In this document: piece by piece, positions 63,311-64,000 of the stretch
How positions within the stretch are numbered: position 1 is the first letter of the stretch
Layout of the letters: every line of letters begins with the position of its first letter
Assembly (NCBI RefSeq): GCF_004118855.1
Contig: NZ_PDKF01000004.1
Coordinates: forward strand, 1 to 64,000
Source: Arcobacter sp. CECT 8983
GTDB taxonomy: Bacteria > Campylobacterota > Campylobacteria > Campylobacterales > Arcobacteraceae
DNA length: 64,000 bases
Direction of reading: 5' to 3'
Position numbers and translations under genes: made by a program
Notes under the pieces: model-generated
What the model saw: the letters and a program-made list of their open reading frames with translations, nothing else
Told to the model about the DNA's origin: nothing
Databases searched by the model: none

Positions 63311-64000
63311 ATGAACAAAAATAATAAGGTAGAATTGCTTTCACCTGCTGGTAATTTAGAGAAATTAAAAATTGCCTTTGCCTATGGTGCTGATGCAGTT
63401 TATGGTGGTGTAAGTCACTTTAGTTTAAGAATTAGAAGTGGAAAAGAGTTTAGTTTTGAAACTTTTAAAGAGGGTATTGATTATGCCCATGCAAGAGGAA
63501 AACAAGTTTATGCAACTATTAATGGGTTTCCTTTTAACTCTCAAATAGATTTATTAAAAAAACATATTATTAAAATGGCAGAGTTAGAACCAGATGCATT
63601 TATTGTTGCAGCTCCTGGGGTTGTAAGACTTTGTAGAGAGCTTGCTCCTCAAATACCAATTCATCTTTCAACACAAGCAAATGTATTAAACTATTTAGAT
63701 GCTCAAGTATTTTGGGATATGGGTGTTAGAAGAATTATTGCAGCACGTGAAATCTCTTTAAAAGATGTACAAGAGATTAAAAAACATTTACCTGACATGG
63801 AAATAGAGATTTTTGTACATGGGTCTATGTGTTTTGCATATTCTGGAAGATGTTTAGTATCAGCTGTACAAATGGGAAGAGTTCCAAACAGAGGAAGTTG
63901 CGCAAATGACTGTAGATTTGAATATACTTTATATGCAGCAAATGAAGATCATAGTACATTATTTAGACTTGAAGAAGAGCCAGGTGTGGGAACATATATC
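63311..64000 (+). CDS. U32-family protein (TrhP/YegQ-like), partial
   Basis: The first 230 residues of a peptidase U32 family protein. ELLSPAGNLEKLKIAFAYGADAVYGG opens the barrel domain (the stretch is shown only in part: LSPAGNLEKL). FVHGSMCFAYSGRC near 172 and RGSCANDCRF near 196 carry the family cysteines. Related proteins act in tRNA hydroxylation (TrhP), rather than as proteases. The gene runs past the end of the window. Confidence 0.88.
   Translation, partial: MNKNNKVELLSPAGNLEKLKIAFAYGADAVYGGVSHFSLRIRSGKEFSFETFKEGIDYAHARGKQVYATINGFPFNSQIDLLKKHIIKMAELEPDAFIVAAPGVVRLCRELAPQIPIHLSTQANVLNYLDAQVFWDMGVRRIIAAREISLKDVQEIKKHLPDMEIEIFVHGSMCFAYSGRCLVSAVQMGRVPNRGSCANDCRFEYTLYAANEDHSTLFRLEEEPGVGTYI

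Overview
The window looks like chromosome of an Arcobacter-type Campylobacterota bacterium. It is very AT-rich, uses TATAAT-like -10 boxes without clear -35 boxes, and combines a futalosine-pathway mqnA, a NikKMLQO nickel ECF transporter, Cache-type chemoreceptors and the gene set tRNA-tuf-rpmG-tRNA(Trp)-secE-nusG-rplKAJL-rpoBC. Species assignment is inference; no 16S gene is inside the window.

Layout. 1-0.2 kb: the 5S rRNA end of an rRNA operon. 0.3-6.7 kb: a small acidic ORF, cyclophilin, and cell-wall genes (ftsI divergent from ftsW-murG, uppP), then mqnA. 6.7-8.3 kb: moaD, moaE and a PHP phosphoesterase. 8.4-9.8 kb: glnA. 9.9-14.1 kb (minus): gpmI, a lone ABC ATPase and a class A PBP, packed as one operon. 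14.2-16.5 kb: mraY-murD. 16.5-31 kb: tRNA genes (Phe, Thr, Tyr, Gly, Trp) and the translation/transcription operon from tuf to rpoC. Its spacers hold long stem-loops and an L10 leader. 30.8-32.3 kb: a small membrane protein, an EAL-domain protein and a YciI-like protein.

32.3-36.2 kb is an accessory scar. It holds two remnants of a tyrosine integrase with an unrelated membrane-protein ORF between them, a C8 tract, a minus-strand cluster (frameshifted small ORF, HicA-like protein, 45-residue acidic protein), an unrecognised 527-residue helical protein, and a small gene cut by an in-frame stop. This is the least explained part of the window and the best place to look for something new.

36.4-46.5 kb: a DASS transporter, the nickel ECF operon nikKMLQO, small conserved genes (ywbE, yaiI), an SF1 helicase, an EEP-family hydrolase and a ClC channel. 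46.5-52.4 kb: a DUF234-like protein with a non-ATG start, an FkbM-type methyltransferase, two alpha/beta hydrolases and a dCache chemoreceptor. 52.5-55.7 kb: the str operon rpsL-rpsG-fusA, about 22 kb from rpoC. 55.8-63.2 kb: nadK, recN, an ankyrin-repeat protein and a large chemoreceptor with two Cache modules, a CZB zinc-binding domain and a C-terminal EWESF tail. 63.3 kb to the end: a U32-family protein that runs off the window.

Functionally, most genes are housekeeping: murein synthesis (ftsI, ftsW, murG, mraY, murD, uppP, pbpA), translation and transcription, molybdopterin and menaquinone cofactors, nitrogen assimilation and nickel uptake. These are mixed with sensory proteins and one decayed island.
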